Of a DNA stretch of 15,556 nucleotides, positions 1 to 8,041 are shown piece after piece; positions within the stretch are counted from its first letter, which is position 1; every line of letters starts with the position of its first letter. The DNA comes from CAADGU01 sp964467705 (GTDB lineage: Bacteria; Chloroflexota; Anaerolineae; Promineifilales; Promineifilaceae), in the NCBI GenBank assembly GCA_964467705.1, contig CAYXUZ010000149.1, positions 1 to 15,556 on the forward strand, given 5' to 3'. The translations under genes were made by a program, and so were the position numbers. Below the pieces are notes generated by a model, which saw only the letters and a list, made by a program, of their open reading frames with translations, ran no database searches and was not told where the DNA came from.

Positions 1-732
1 TTCTCCCCGATCTCCTAATACTATCTGTCCCGGCACTGACGGCATCTTCATTGCAACAGGATCAAATTCAAAAAACCGCGTTGAAACCATTAGATTGGTA
101 ACGGCCTCTGATAATGAATGTAGCTTGAACAGTGCTTCTTCGCCTTGCTGTTCTACGATTAGTTCCTTAGCATCATGGGATGGATCGACTTTACCATTTG
201 CGATTAAAGGAATTAATGACCGGCGCAAAGGTGAACCTAGAAAGGTTTCATTTATTAGCAGCCTCTCCCAGACTTCAAAAAGCCGCTCCTCCTCAATATC
301 TTCATGCTCATAGAAGCCATGATCTTGCAAATATGCATAAAGTGGTGCTTTGCCGATTTCTCCAAGAGATTCATAGGAGATCAGCACTTCATTAACCCGA
401 TTATGAATAGTTATCTCAGCACTGTAATAACCACTCATAATTTCATGACTAGAAAATTCTATATGCATGCGCAAGTGCTGATTTTCTAAAAAGCAAAGTT
501 CGTTAAGACCACCTCTTATTCCTGTCCATACACGAACGCCACCTTCTATCCACTTTTCACCGATGATTTCAGGCAGGGTGTAACCTCGCCCGATACCATG
601 TAGGAAGCGGAAGGCATCGCGCAAGTTGCTTTTGCCGGTGGCGTTGGCCCCTACCAGCACGGTGAACGGACCCAGGGGGAGTTCGGCGTACTGGAAGTTT
701 TTGAAGTTTTCGAGCGTGAGTTTTGTGAACAT
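1..732 (-). CDS. AAA ATPase, RecF/OLD-like predicted ATPase (3' end outside window)
   Basis: The first 244 codons of a minus-strand gene are present; no stop is met before the window edge. The protein begins MFTKLTLENFKNFQYAELPL and carries a Walker A GANATGKS at residues 28-35, followed by NLRDAFRFL. This is the usual opening of RecF/SMC-like and OLD-like ATPases of the COG4637/AAA_15/AAA_21 kind (family knowledge). The Walker B, signature and any Toprim nuclease domain would lie beyond position 1, so the exact subfamily is undecided. The ATG at 732-730 is preceded by AGGAG (739-743 on the minus strand), a good Shine-Dalgarno. The middle of the gene is clearly more AT-rich than the genes downstream and has no copy of the ACGGCCGT octamer common elsewhere, which hints at recent acquisition. 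Such ATPases often work in DNA repair or phage defence; that role is inference here. Confidence 0.85.
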   Translation of the reverse strand, partial: MFTKLTLENFKNFQYAELPLGPFTVLVGANATGKSNLRDAFRFLHGIGRGYTLPEIIGEKWIEGGVRVWTGIRGGLNELCFLENQHLRMHIEFSSHEIMSGYYSAEITIHNRVNEVLISYESLGEIGKAPLYAYLQDHGFYEHEDIEEERLFEVWERLLINETFLGSPLRRSLIPLIANGKVDPSHDAKELIVEQQGEEALFKLHSLSEAVTNLMVSTRFFEFDPVAMKMPSVPGQIVLGDRGE

Positions 733-820
733 AGTCACTCCTCTGATAGTGGCGCAGTTAGAAAGCAGCCCTTTGGGACTGAGAGGCGGCCACAGCAGGT
801 ATAGCTGATGGCAAGCATAC

Positions 821-861
821 ACAAAACAAAAGCGCCCGGCAATGTACCATTACCGGGCGCT
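821..861 (-). terminator. Rho-independent terminator after the metalloprotease gene
   Basis: AGCGCCCGG (831-839) pairs perfectly with CCGGGCGCT (853-861). Inside it AATG (841-844) pairs with CATT (848-851) across a TAC loop, with one C/A mismatch. On the minus strand the stem is followed by TTTTGTTTTGT (positions 830 to 820). The element lies 23 bases beyond the metalloprotease stop codon and ends that long minus-strand run. Confidence 0.85.
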
Positions 862-883
862 GTAAACGGTGGCTGTTAATGTG

Positions 884-2644
884 TTACGGTATCACGGCCG
901 TCAGCACCACCTTGCCCCCTGTGTTCCCCATTATAATTTCAAACAGACCACTTTCACCGATAGGCAGGGTGGCAGCATCTACGGTAAATGTGCCGTCGGC
1001 AATACCAATGCCCAGGCCCAGCCAGCTCTGGCCGCCGTCAGGTGAGTAGCGCACGATGGCCGGTATGTCTACCAGCCCCCAGTTAAGGGTGATGGCGTCT
1101 CCTTCACGGATGGCAACGGCCGTTTGTGGGCCAAAAGTCGCCGGATTATCAAATGCACGGAGGGCCACTATCTCGTCCCCATGCACAATACGCAAAGTGG
1201 CGGCGGGTTTGGTGGGCAAGGGCAGCACGGCCGTGAGCATCTGCCCCGATACCCCATCTTCCTCTGCTTCACGCAACTGCATGGAATGACTGACCAATAC
1301 ATCACCGGCTTCGTCCAACAGTTCCACCTGGTAGCCGCTGATGGTACGGGCTGATGGGAAACTGGAAAAGACGTAGCTGGGGTTGAGATGGACAGAGCCG
1401 TCATTGTCAAGACCGGCGGAGACAACCATGCTGTCTACGGCCGTGACATTTTCAGCCATAAACCCATTCGCTAACTGATCGTTGTAAATGCCAATGTAGG
1501 TATAGTCAGAAATCCAGGCCGGTTCGCAGTAGCTCATAATGTCTACGGCCGTTGCTGGCGACCAAAACTCCCCATTGGGAATATCCAATCCATACTCACC
1601 AATGGACGCACCTGCATAAGGGTAAGACGGGTCTGGCCCACCAGGATTGCCACAGGGGGCATGGCGGCGGCCCATATTATGCCCAATCTCATGCCCCGCC
1701 AGTTTGCCGGTGGCGTCAATATCAGAACCATATCCCACCAGGTTTAACCCCACCGATTCGCGGTAACCAATCCAACCAATACCGGCAATACCAGAGAAGA
1801 ACCACTGTGTAGACCCATTACCGATGGGCACAAGAGCGTAGTATACAACCGGCGTATCTTCAGGGTAGCCATCGGTCAATTTAAGTTGATACATACGATC
1901 AAGCAACCCGGTTTCGGAGTTGTTTACCCAGGAATTGGCGTCTTGCAAATTGCCTGTGAAGTTATACGGGCTACGGATGGTGACCTGTACGTTATCAATG
2001 GGGTAGGCACGAATAAGCCAATCGCTGATCTCATCTTCGCTTTGCGCCGGGTAGAAGCCGGGGGCGGTAGGGCCGGTGTGTGTGTAGTTGATGGGCACAA
2101 TGGTTACTTGCAGGTCAGGTACTTCGTTAAAGTTCATGGGCTGTACCAGCGAATTGTTGCTTTCGTTGCTTTCGGGGATAGTGTTGTCTGGGTCTATCGT
2201 CGCCGTGAGACTGACGTTGCCGGAGAGCCAACCGACCGGCAATTCAAAGTTCACGGTGCTATTGAAACTATCGCGGGTAGCATCTACGGGGATGGTGACG
2301 GGGGCTGAATTGAGCGTGCCGATAGTGCTGCCGCCGCGCACGGCCGTGAGCCGTACCACCACGTTATTTGCTGATCCTCCCACAGGCGCTTCCGCAAAAA
2401 TACGCACCACCGTGTTGCGATTAGCAACCAGGGGCACACTATTATTGACCCTTTGTGTGGCCTGGGTAATTTCTACACCGGTAATCGTCAGATCGGCATT
2501 CACCGGTTTGGTGACAATAGGCAGGTAGATAAATTGATCACTCCCGGCAAACAAGGTGGCGTTGCGCCCCATTTGACCCATCAATGCCAGAGTAGTCAGC
2601 AGTACGGCCGTTAGCCCAACAAACATTTTCAATCTGGTTTCCAT
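884..2644 (-). CDS. Secreted metzincin-like zinc metalloprotease with CARDB-like domain
   Basis: 586 residues. An N-terminal signal segment (about 1-30, hydrophobic MFVGLTAVLLTTLALMG) is followed by YLPIV near 40, a motif I associate with exported Chloroflexota proteins. Residues about 50-175 look like a CARDB/Ig-type domain ending in NESNN. The catalytic part carries HEIGHNMGRRH at 318-328, a full HExxHxxGxxH zinc motif (His318, Glu319, His322, His328), and a candidate Met-turn at Met370 in DIMSYC. Both are hallmarks of metzincins. The C-terminal third is beta-rich and ends in an Ig/FN3-like segment (VRYSPDGGQSW). The start ATG is preceded by AAGGAAG (about 2652-2658 on the minus strand). 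A 124-base spacer separates it from the DUF58 gene, so it may have its own promoter, though I see no convincing one. It carries seven ACGGCCGT octamers, all read as Thr-Ala-Val. The substrate is unknown. Confidence 0.85.
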   Translation of the reverse strand: METRLKMFVGLTAVLLTTLALMGQMGRNATLFAGSDQFIYLPIVTKPVNADLTITGVEITQATQRVNNSVPLVANRNTVVRIFAEAPVGGSANNVVVRLTAVRGGSTIGTLNSAPVTIPVDATRDSFNSTVNFELPVGWLSGNVSLTATIDPDNTIPESNESNNSLVQPMNFNEVPDLQVTIVPINYTHTGPTAPGFYPAQSEDEISDWLIRAYPIDNVQVTIRSPYNFTGNLQDANSWVNNSETGLLDRMYQLKLTDGYPEDTPVVYYALVPIGNGSTQWFFSGIAGIGWIGYRESVGLNLVGYGSDIDATGKLAGHEIGHNMGRRHAPCGNPGGPDPSYPYAGASIGEYGLDIPNGEFWSPATAVDIMSYCEPAWISDYTYIGIYNDQLANGFMAENVTAVDSMVVSAGLDNDGSVHLNPSYVFSSFPSARTISGYQVELLDEAGDVLVSHSMQLREAEEDGVSGQMLTAVLPLPTKPAATLRIVHGDEIVALRAFDNPATFGPQTAVAIREGDAITLNWGLVDIPAIVRYSPDGGQSWLGLGIGIADGTFTVDAATLPIGESGLFEIIMGNTGGKVVLTAVIP

Positions 2645-2768
2645 CTGTTTCTTCCTTATTTAGTTGTCTGGCCCTGGCGGAACCGGAGGGCTTGATAATC
2701 AAATGACGGACTACGATTTACGCCCATTAGTTTAACCTGTAACCGGCCACTTACAACTGGCAACCACC

Positions 2769-3656
2769 TCATTTGACCACGCCCTTTTCGCGCAAAGTTT
2801 GCACTACCAATCGTTCCCACGACAGGCTGGTGGTAACAGGAATGTAATGCAGGTGGCGGTGAGCGCAATAAGCAGAAATTTCTGTTTGCCAGGCCTGCAA
2901 TCGTTCCTGATATAGTGCCAGGGTGGGTGCATCCAGAGTAATTTCGGCATCTTGCCCGGTTTCGATGTCTACCAACCTCAGGTCGCCGCTCAGTGGTGGC
3001 TCTGCTTCATCTGGGCTGAGAGTATGGATGAGGCCAATATCGTAGCCACGTGATTGCAAAACGTTCAACCCTTCTTGGTAACCGTTGGGGGAGAGCATGT
3101 CACTTAGCAAAAAGAGCAGACCAGGCCGACGGCCGTACAACGCATAATTCCGCAATGACAAATTCACATCCGTCACGCCGCCCGCTTCACAACTTTCTAA
3201 GAACTGAAACAGCCGCAGCGAGTTGCCTTGCCCCCGGAACGGCCCCCAGGTACGGTCGCCGCCGCTGTTGAGCAGCGTCACTGTTACGAGATCGCCGGTG
3301 GCCAGGGCGATGTGCCCCAAAGCGGCCGCCAGTTTCAGGGCGTAGTGCAGTTTGTTCTCATCATCATCGGTATCCGGCCAATTCATGCTGGCGCTGGCGT
3401 CAACCAGCAAATGGACGGACAGGTCTTCTTCTTCTTCGAGCAGTTTGATAAACGGCCGTTCCAGCCGTGCATACACATTCCAATCCAGCCGCCGCAAATC
3501 GTCCCCTTTGGTGTAGTTACGATAGTCGGCAAACTCAATGGAAGTGCCCCGCTTTTTGCTGCGCCGGTCGCCCTTCATCACCCCCACGCGCACATGATCG
3601 GCAATGAGGGTTAACTGTTCCAGTTTGCGCAGGGTGCTTTCGTCGAAAAGAGGCAT
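2769..3656 (-). CDS. DUF58 domain protein with VWA/MIDAS motif
   Basis: 295 residues, a normal length for DUF58 proteins. Near residues 38-70 it has the family block FADYRNYTKGDDLRRLDWNVYARL followed by FIKLLEEEED. A MIDAS metal-site motif DASAS lies near 85-89, with GVTD and LLSDML further on as likely completing residues of a von Willebrand A fold. No membrane segment is seen, so it is a soluble DUF58 of the kind paired with MoxR ATPases. It lies downstream of the MoxR gene, with the Uma2 gene between them. In known cases MoxR and DUF58/VWA proteins act together as chaperone-like pairs that mature envelope or metal-containing complexes; that role is inferred here. The ATG at 3656 has no visible Shine-Dalgarno because the spacer upstream is a simple-sequence repeat. 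Confidence 0.9.
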   Translation of the reverse strand: MPLFDESTLRKLEQLTLIADHVRVGVMKGDRRSKKRGTSIEFADYRNYTKGDDLRRLDWNVYARLERPFIKLLEEEEDLSVHLLVDASASMNWPDTDDDENKLHYALKLAAALGHIALATGDLVTVTLLNSGGDRTWGPFRGQGNSLRLFQFLESCEAGGVTDVNLSLRNYALYGRRPGLLFLLSDMLSPNGYQEGLNVLQSRGYDIGLIHTLSPDEAEPPLSGDLRLVDIETGQDAEITLDAPTLALYQERLQAWQTEISAYCAHRHLHYIPVTTSLSWERLVVQTLREKGVVK

Positions 3657-3671
3657 TAGAGATTAGGAGAT

Positions 3672-3717
3672 TAGAAGATAAGGAGATAAAGAGATTAGGA
3701 GTCTCTCCAATCTTCTA
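3672..3717. repeat. Imperfect inverted repeat of GATTAGGAGA words in an operon spacer
   Basis: The whole 64-base spacer between the Uma2 and DUF58 genes is built from GATTAGGAGA/GAGATAAG-like words. TAGAAGAT (3672-3679) pairs perfectly with ATCTTCTA (3710-3717), and the inner flanks (AAGGAGA and TCTCTCC) pair in part. Similar words form hairpins in other spacers of this gene run. It has no T-tract, so I do not call it a terminator. Confidence 0.55.
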
Positions 3718-3720
3718 TCT

Positions 3721-4332
3721 CTATGAGCAGATTTCGTTCACTCGCACCTTAAAATCTGGCAACAATTCTGAAAAGGCCTCTTCCTCAGCAGCAAAGTGAC
3801 CCAATGGGGCATAGGCCCGCCCCCGCAAAACATTGACTTGAATCGTGCAATTATCGGCGTCTACAATCCAGTATTCCTTAACGCCGGCATCGGCATAAGC
3901 TTTGAATTTGGTTTCCATGTCATGGGCGATGTTCCCAGGAGACAGGACTTCGACCACCAGATCAGGTATGCCTTCAATTCTGGTTTCGGCGACGATATTC
4001 AACCTATCCTGGCTGATGAACAACATATCTGGTTGAACCGGGGTGGCAAATGGTGGCATCACCACATCAATGGGGGAAATATAAACTCGCCCAAGTTGAT
4101 TCTTTTTCACATATTCCTGAAAGAGAGTAAAAAGTTCACCTAATACAAATTGATGGTTGGGACGTGGCGCTGGCGACATGTACAAATTCCCTCCTATTAC
4201 CTCATAACGCATCTTGTCGTCTGGCAAATACAAATAATCTGCATATGTCCATTTACCCTGTAAGGGCGGGTACCAGCGGGTTGCCTGTTTGGCTTTTTGA
4301 GATGATCTTGTCAATTCTGGTGAGACAACCAT
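3721..4332 (-). CDS. Uma2 family protein (DUF820, PD-(D/E)XK nuclease fold)
   Basis: 203 residues, typical for the family. The opening YADYLYLPDDKMRYEVIGG, then SPAPRPNHQFVLGEL, VQPDMLF (near residue 100), IPDLVVEVLSPGN (about 123-135), DMETKFKAYADAGVKEYWIVD (about 138-158) match the Uma2/DUF820 pattern. The Asp near 100, the Glu of VVEV and the Lys of ETKFKAY are the presumed PD-(D/E)XK residues. The family is expanded in cyanobacteria and Chloroflexota; its biological role is not settled. The start ATG follows a strong AGGAGG at a spacing of about 5 bases, only 16 bases after the MoxR stop, so it is read in the operon. It splits the usual MoxR-DUF58 pair and has no ACGGCCGT octamer, consistent with a later insertion. 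Confidence 0.9.
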   Translation of the reverse strand: MVVSPELTRSSQKAKQATRWYPPLQGKWTYADYLYLPDDKMRYEVIGGNLYMSPAPRPNHQFVLGELFTLFQEYVKKNQLGRVYISPIDVVMPPFATPVQPDMLFISQDRLNIVAETRIEGIPDLVVEVLSPGNIAHDMETKFKAYADAGVKEYWIVDADNCTIQVNVLRGRAYAPLGHFAAEEEAFSELLPDFKVRVNEICS

Positions 4333-4348
4333 ATCAGCCTCCTAATCC

Positions 4349-5341
4349 TCAATCTCTGGGAACGCTTTCCAGCAAATTCGCAATAATGTTATCCGGCTTC
4401 ACGCCCTCGGCCTGGCCTTCAAAGTTGAGCAGCAGGCGGTGGCGCAGGGCAGCGGGGGCGACGGCCGTGACGTCATCAAAGCTCACATTGTACCGCCCCG
4501 CCAGCAGCGCCGTGATCTTGGCCCCCAACACCAACGCCTGCGCCCCGCGTGGGCTGGAACCGTAACGCACATACTGGTTCACCAGCGGCGCGGGACTGCT
4601 ACCCGGATGGGAAGCCACGATTAGCTGGCTGATGGTCTGGCTGACGTGGCTGGGAATGGGCACCTGCCGTGCCAACTGCTGCATGGCAATCAGGCGGGGG
4701 CCGGCGGCGGCGGTTTGGGCTACGGCCGTCTCCTTCCCCGTCGTCCGGGCAATAATTTCCGTTAATTCGTTCGCAGATGGGAACGGGACGTTGATTTTGA
4801 AGAGGAAACGGTCTAGTTGCGCTTCAGGCAGCGGGTACGTGCCTTCCTGTTCGATCGGGTTTTGCGTTGCCAGCACGAAGAACGGTTCTGGCAAAGTATA
4901 GGTGTGGTTGGCAACCGTCACCGTGTGCTCCTGCATCGCTTCCAGCAGGGCCGACTGGGTTTTGGGGGTGGCGCGGTTGATTTCGTCGGCCAGGATCAGG
5001 TTGGCAAAAACGGGGCCGTGTTGGAAGCGGAATTCCCGACGGCCGTCGCCCATCTCCTCCATAATCTCCGTGCCCGTAATATCGGCCGGCATCAGGTCAG
5101 GTGTGAACTGGATGCGGCTGAATTGCAGGTGTAGCGCCTGGCCCAACGTGCGAATGAGCATCGTTTTGCCCAGCCCCGGCACCCCTTCCAACAGCACATG
5201 GCCCGCGCTGAGAATGCCAATGAGCACATGCCGCACCACCTCCGCCTGCCCCACAATCACTTTGCCCACTTCGGCTTCAATGGCTGCGGCCGTTTCTCTA
5301 AATTCAGCGACTGAAAGTTCTGCTTCTGATGTTGATACCAT
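4349..5341 (-). CDS. MoxR family AAA+ ATPase
   Basis: 330 residues, full length for MoxR. Walker A GVPGLGKT lies at 53-60, Walker B LILADEIN near 113-120 followed by RATPKTQSALLEAMQE, and the sensor-1 region ATQNPIEQEGTYPLPEAQLDRF near 154-175. The C-terminal lid contains GSSPRGAQALVLGAKITALL and RHRLLLNFE, both typical of the family. MoxR proteins are cytoplasmic chaperone-like ATPases that usually act with a VWA or DUF58 partner encoded next door; here that is the gene at 2769-3656. Only a distant AAAGGA is seen upstream of the ATG. The last codons run into the GAGATTGAGGATTAGGAG words of the following spacer. Octamer copies at 4461 and 4722 read Thr-Ala-Val, and the one at 5039 reads Gly-Arg. 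Confidence 0.95.
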   Translation of the reverse strand: MVSTSEAELSVAEFRETAAAIEAEVGKVIVGQAEVVRHVLIGILSAGHVLLEGVPGLGKTMLIRTLGQALHLQFSRIQFTPDLMPADITGTEIMEEMGDGRREFRFQHGPVFANLILADEINRATPKTQSALLEAMQEHTVTVANHTYTLPEPFFVLATQNPIEQEGTYPLPEAQLDRFLFKINVPFPSANELTEIIARTTGKETAVAQTAAAGPRLIAMQQLARQVPIPSHVSQTISQLIVASHPGSSPAPLVNQYVRYGSSPRGAQALVLGAKITALLAGRYNVSFDDVTAVAPAALRHRLLLNFEGQAEGVKPDNIIANLLESVPRD

Positions 5342-5404
5342 GCTTTGCTCTAGTCCTTTCTATCAGTCAATAAAAAAAGCGGATTGTTGAGGTACATCCA
5401 TAGT

Positions 5405-7054
5405 TTATGGTTCTAATGACGAAAAATAATCTCGAATGTAACCTTTCAAGCCAAGCGGAATGTAATCGTCTTGCAGGGCTTCGTTGGCGGCATTTTGGTA
5501 GTCACCGAAGACCTGTGTGTAGGGCACAATGCTGGTTTCGTCGCCAAATTCGGTAGGGGTTTCGTTGAGCAGCGCGCCACAATCAGACGGATTGGCGGCA
5601 CATTCGGCCGGTAGCTCCACATCCACCCCTTCAAAGCCACTCAGGTCACGCAGTTCAGGTACATACACATTTTCTGTATGACCACCGCCTGCACTTGGGC
5701 CACCTAACTGCCCCTGAGAGCTGCCATTTTGCCCCTGTCCTTCTCCCTGACCTTGCCCCTGCCCGTTGCCCTGACCAGGCCCAGGTTGAGGAGATTGGCC
5801 CAAACCTTCATTTGCTCCGGCACGGCCGTCATTCTCCGGCAACAGGTTATCAGGATTAGCGGGCTGCCCACTTTGGTTTTGCCCGCCAGCCTGGGCCACC
5901 GACTGACGTCCTTCACCTAATGCATCGGCGGCTTGATTGGCCTGGTCAGTAGCCGCCGCTTCTTGTGCCCGTTGTTGTAATGTTGCCCCTGCTTCACGTA
6001 AGGCTTGCTGCGCGGCGGCAATGTCCCCATTTTGTAACGCTTGAGCGGCTTCAGCCAACTGCTGTGCCAGTTGATCATCTGTGCCTACAAGGGATTGGGC
6101 GGTGGCCATTAAGTCCTCCGCCAGGGCTAACTGCTCCTCGCGGCTGAGTGAGGGTAGCTGGTCGGCCAGTTGGGTGACGGCCGTGCCCGCCTGCGCCAGA
6201 TTGCCGTTTTGCAGCGATTCACCCAACGCTTGGCTGTTGGGGTTGTTGGCTAACGGTTCGCCTGCTTCCTGTAACTGCTGGCGCAGTTGTTCGGCGCTGC
6301 TGCTGGCCGACAGGTCACGCAGTTCCGCTTCGGCCTCAGAGAGGGTGGCGACCGCCTCTTCCTGGCTGATGGCCCCTTCGCCCAACCCTTCAATGGCTTG
6401 CTCAATCGGTTGCAAGGTTTCCTCTTTTTGCTCCTCGGTCAGGAGAGGGTTTTCGCGGATTTCTTCGCTGAGGGCTTCTAGCTGGTTGAGTTGCTCTTCG
6501 ATGGCTTTGGTGATGCCACGCTGGCGCAGCAGCTCGGCTTCTTGCAAATTGGGCAAGAACACGGCCGTCACCAACAACCCCACCGCCACCAATATCACCC
6601 ACCAATCCTGCCGGTTCAACCGGAACGGCAGCAGGGTGCGGGTGTCCACCTGCTGCACGGCCGTCAAGGTATCATTTAACTGCTGCTCGGCAATGATGGG
6701 GCTGGTTTGAATCATGCCCTGGTGGATTTCTACTGCCGTACTCGTCCGCTCTTTCAACAAAAACTGCCGGTCGGCAAAACGGGCTTGCTCTGGCAGCGAA
6801 TAGCGCCGCCACAGCAGCCAGACCAGCCCCACCAGCAGCCCTACGCCAGCCAACGCCAACGCCACAGTCGCCACTTCCTGGTTAGTGAGCAACGGCCGTA
6901 GCCGGGCCACCGCCGCCACCACCACCGCCGCCAGCAACCCGACCAGCAACCCACGTGGCAGCCAGATCAACGCATCCCGGAAACGGCGACGGCCGTTCCA
7001 GGCGCTTAACTGGTGGGCAAGTTGGTTAAAGGGATGGTCTGCGTTCATGGGCAT
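5405..7054 (-). CDS. Three-helix membrane protein with coiled-coil and Gly/Gln-rich stretch, function unknown
   Basis: 549 residues. Two N-terminal membrane segments (about 28-52 and 61-85) and a third near 151-170 precede a long Glu/Gln/Ala-rich, probably helical and coiled-coil region (about 175-380). A low-complexity stretch of GQ, GNGQ and GEGQ units lies near 418-446. The C-terminal 85 residues are acidic and ordered-looking, with VYVPELRDL, SIVPYTQVFGDY, DDYIPLGLKGYIRDYFSSLEP. I recall similar endings in other Chloroflexota proteins but cannot name a Pfam family; it is loosely like DUF4175-type membrane proteins found beside MoxR genes. It sits between two ABC-2 permeases and MoxR, so I infer a scaffold or substrate of that envelope system. 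The start is uncertain: ATG at 7054 and ATG at 7048 are both in frame, neither has a Shine-Dalgarno, and the region upstream of them is an inverted repeat. It carries six ACGGCCGT octamers. Confidence 0.8.
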   Translation of the reverse strand: MPMNADHPFNQLAHQLSAWNGRRRFRDALIWLPRGLLVGLLAAVVVAAVARLRPLLTNQEVATVALALAGVGLLVGLVWLLWRRYSLPEQARFADRQFLLKERTSTAVEIHQGMIQTSPIIAEQQLNDTLTAVQQVDTRTLLPFRLNRQDWWVILVAVGLLVTAVFLPNLQEAELLRQRGITKAIEEQLNQLEALSEEIRENPLLTEEQKEETLQPIEQAIEGLGEGAISQEEAVATLSEAEAELRDLSASSSAEQLRQQLQEAGEPLANNPNSQALGESLQNGNLAQAGTAVTQLADQLPSLSREEQLALAEDLMATAQSLVGTDDQLAQQLAEAAQALQNGDIAAAQQALREAGATLQQRAQEAAATDQANQAADALGEGRQSVAQAGGQNQSGQPANPDNLLPENDGRAGANEGLGQSPQPGPGQGNGQGQGQGEGQGQNGSSQGQLGGPSAGGGHTENVYVPELRDLSGFEGVDVELPAECAANPSDCGALLNETPTEFGDETSIVPYTQVFGDYQNAANEALQDDYIPLGLKGYIRDYFSSLEP

Positions 7055-7055
7055 T

Positions 7056-7086
7056 GGGATATTGGGATAGTAAGCCTTAATATCCC
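7056..7086. repeat. Inverted repeat in spacer between permease and GQ-rich protein gene
   Basis: GGGATATT (7056-7063) pairs perfectly with AATATCCC (7079-7086) across a 15-base loop, and the outer flanks ATT/CAT pair in part. The unit TTGGGATA occurs twice in a row (from 7054 and 7062). The repeat occupies the ribosome-binding zone of the gene starting at 7054, so it could affect its translation (inference). Confidence 0.5.
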
Positions 7087-7090
7087 CATA

Positions 7091-8029
7091 TCATCTATTC
7101 GCTATTTTGCGCACATTGCGCACGCTGAGCCAGTATAAAACCCAGGCCAGCAGCAAGTAAAGCAGCAGAAAAATAATCCAGGGAGAGGGCAGCCAATAAC
7201 TGGATGCCCCACTGGAATTTCTAAAGAAAAAGATTGCGTCCTGGTCGAGCAGGAAAAGTTCACTCACCAACAATGTGGCCGGTAAATTGGTGCTGGCGAG
7301 AAAGATCAGAACGTATTGCACCACAATTTCCATCGTGCGCGTGAACGATGTGCCTAAGGTAGCAAAAAAGGGCGCCAGAATAGCGGCAAACAATCCCACC
7401 AGCATCGGCGTACCAATGGTCATAAACAACGCCCCGGCAAAGGTCATTACGCTGGCACCAAGAGTGGAACGCATGGCGCTGGAACAGAACAAACCCCACA
7501 AGGCAAAGGTGAGAGCGGCCGTAAAAATGACCAGTTGTGAGATAATTAGCTCTTCTAATACTACACCGCCAAGCAGAAAAGCGATGCTTTGTAAGGGAAT
7601 GGCCGCCAACACCAGCAACAAGACATAGCTTAATGCCGAAAGTAGTTTGCCGGTGACAAACGATTCGGCCGTGAGTAGCGTGGTGCGCAGTAGATCATAC
7701 GTTTGGCGTTCCTTCTCCCCGGTGATGGTGCCTGAGGTAAACCCCGGCCCCACAAAAATGACCAGAAATACCTGCACCCCGACCACACAGGCAAAAACCA
7801 CCTTGCCCACTTCACGCGGGTCTGGCCCAAAAGGGCCGCTGGCAGAGGAAGCATAGGCGGCATAAACCAGGGTGATGAAGGCGCTCATCACCAACAGGTA
7901 AACGGTCAGCACCACAAAAGCGCGACGGCCGCGCATTCGGCTGCGTAGCTCTTTCACCGTCACTGGATTTTCGCGCAGGTTACGGAATCGTTTCTTTTTG
8001 AGCGGTTGCTCTGTTGTTAGTTCACTCAT
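7091..8029 (-). CDS. ABC-2 type transporter permease (first subunit downstream)
   Basis: 312 residues from the ATG at 8027-8029 (MSELTTEQPLKKKRFRNL). A TTG 36 bases further upstream is in frame, but the 12 residues it would add are encoded by the spacer hairpin, so I reject it. The protein has about six hydrophobic segments: near 40-62, 84-108, 135-165, 170-190, 200-225, 230-250, plus a last one near 285-303. A cytoplasmic ITGEKERQTYDLLRTTLL segment (about 113-130) corresponds to the E-R-x-x-T-x-x-x-L-L signature of ABC-2 permeases. The tail YWLSVRNVRKIANR is basic. With the permease at 8069-8872 and the ATPase at 8950-9903 it would form one heteromeric transporter. The substrate is unknown. 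It has only near-matches to the ACGGCCGT octamer (around 7515, 7665 and 7925). Confidence 0.85.
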   Translation of the reverse strand: MSELTTEQPLKKKRFRNLRENPVTVKELRSRMRGRRAFVVLTVYLLVMSAFITLVYAAYASSASGPFGPDPREVGKVVFACVVGVQVFLVIFVGPGFTSGTITGEKERQTYDLLRTTLLTAESFVTGKLLSALSYVLLLVLAAIPLQSIAFLLGGVVLEELIISQLVIFTAALTFALWGLFCSSAMRSTLGASVMTFAGALFMTIGTPMLVGLFAAILAPFFATLGTSFTRTMEIVVQYVLIFLASTNLPATLLVSELFLLDQDAIFFFRNSSGASSYWLPSPWIIFLLLYLLLAWVLYWLSVRNVRKIANR

Positions 8030-8041
8030 GTTTACTAAGCC

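Noticed and set aside
1886..2308. A 140-codon open frame on the plus strand
   Set aside because: Antisense to the metalloprotease gene, whose reading frame has a signal peptide, CARDB-like features and a zinc motif.
2645..2768. Possible promoter (TTGTAA and TAAACT on the minus strand) before the metalloprotease gene
   Set aside because: The -10 match is only 4 of 6 and similar matches are frequent; not enough to report as a feature.
5715..5800. Short repeated units resembling a minisatellite or array
   Set aside because: They are codons for Gly-Gln, Gly-Asn and Gly-Glu in frame in the 549-residue protein; the units are irregular and have no spacers, so not a CRISPR array.
6081..6710. A 209-codon open frame on the plus strand
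   Set aside because: It is Ser/Arg/Cys-rich and lies opposite the helical, Gln/Glu-rich part of the 549-residue membrane protein. It has no ribosome site or family match.
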